DNA of 5,397 bases from Clostridia bacterium (lineage in GTDB: Bacteria; Bacillota; Clostridia; RGIG8785): NCBI GenBank assembly GCA_017620795.1, contig JAGAUM010000101.1, positions 1 to 5,397 on the forward strand, in the 5' to 3' direction. The position numbers were made by a program, and so were the translations under genes. Shown piece by piece: positions 5,333-5,397 of this stretch. The first letter of the stretch is position 1; the number at the start of each line of letters is the position of its first letter. The notes below the pieces were generated by a model that was not told where the DNA came from, did no database searches, and worked only from the letters and a program-made list of their open reading frames with translations.

Positions 5333-5397
5333 TTACTTGTATTCCTCAAAGGTATAGAGGCAAAAGGCATGCTCTCGCAGGTTGGCCTCTATGGTGA
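5333..5397 (-). CDS. Unidentified protein, last 21 codons only
   Basis: On the minus strand a frame enters from the window edge and ends in TAA at 5335-5333. It encodes a tail of TIEANLREHAFCLYTFEEYK. Being open over so short a stretch is weak evidence by itself. Support comes from the position: same strand, 35 bases upstream of spoIIP, as expected for an operon partner. In many Firmicutes gpr (the spore protease gene) precedes spoIIP, but I cannot recognise a Gpr C-terminus here and make no assignment. Confidence 0.5.
   Translation of the reverse strand, partial: TIEANLREHAFCLYTFEEYK

Noticed and set aside
1..5397. Search for mobile elements, CRISPR repeats, tRNA or rRNA genes, toxin-antitoxin pairs or a new defence system
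   Set aside because: No transposase, repeat array, terminal inverted repeats, RNA gene or phage-like gene is visible. The genes are core chromosomal functions in plausible operons.

Overview
The window looks like ordinary chromosome from an endospore-forming, low-GC-lineage Gram-positive bacterium, most likely a clostridial or oscillospiral Firmicute of moderate base composition. The signs are a clear SpoIIP (an engulfment hydrolase found only in spore formers), strong AGGAGG-type ribosome binding sites, a textbook sigma-A promoter, and the order HIT protein - rpsU - yqeY. Species cannot be named from this sequence.

Layout. Positions 1-1593 (+) are the C-terminal 530 codons of alanyl-tRNA synthetase, cut by the window edge. 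A HIT-family nucleotide hydrolase follows with a one-base stop/start overlap (1593-1931). A consensus promoter (1945-1974) and a structured leader then drive rpsU (2056-2232) and yqeY (2251-2694), which end at a strong bidirectional terminator (2711-2742). On the minus strand are two small genes: a DUF3006 protein (2746-2943) with its own promoter, and a 60-residue protein (2991-3173) ending in a distinctive acidic tail. A 120-bp divergent intergenic region leads to a membrane-anchored HtrA/DegP-type serine protease (3294-4337, +), closed by a hairpin terminator that begins inside its stop codon. Converging on it is spoIIP (4383-5297, -), preceded by the last 21 codons of an unidentified gene on the same strand (5333-5397).

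How the genes fit together. The left half is translation housekeeping: tRNA charging and editing, ribosomal protein S21, and the GatB/YqeY-domain protein usually found next to it. The right half is cell envelope: a surface quality-control protease and a sporulation-specific peptidoglycan hydrolase, with two small proteins of unknown function between them.

I see no mobile element, CRISPR array, phage gene, toxin-antitoxin pair or evident new defence system. The items most worth a second look are cis-acting: a perfect 9-bp hairpin that hides part of the spoIIP ribosome binding site just after an upstream stop codon, and two hairpins in the short rpsU leader, one of which looks like a terminator or attenuator. 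Protein-level oddities are the compacted PDZ domain of the HtrA protease and the small protein with the PVQDADDL tail.
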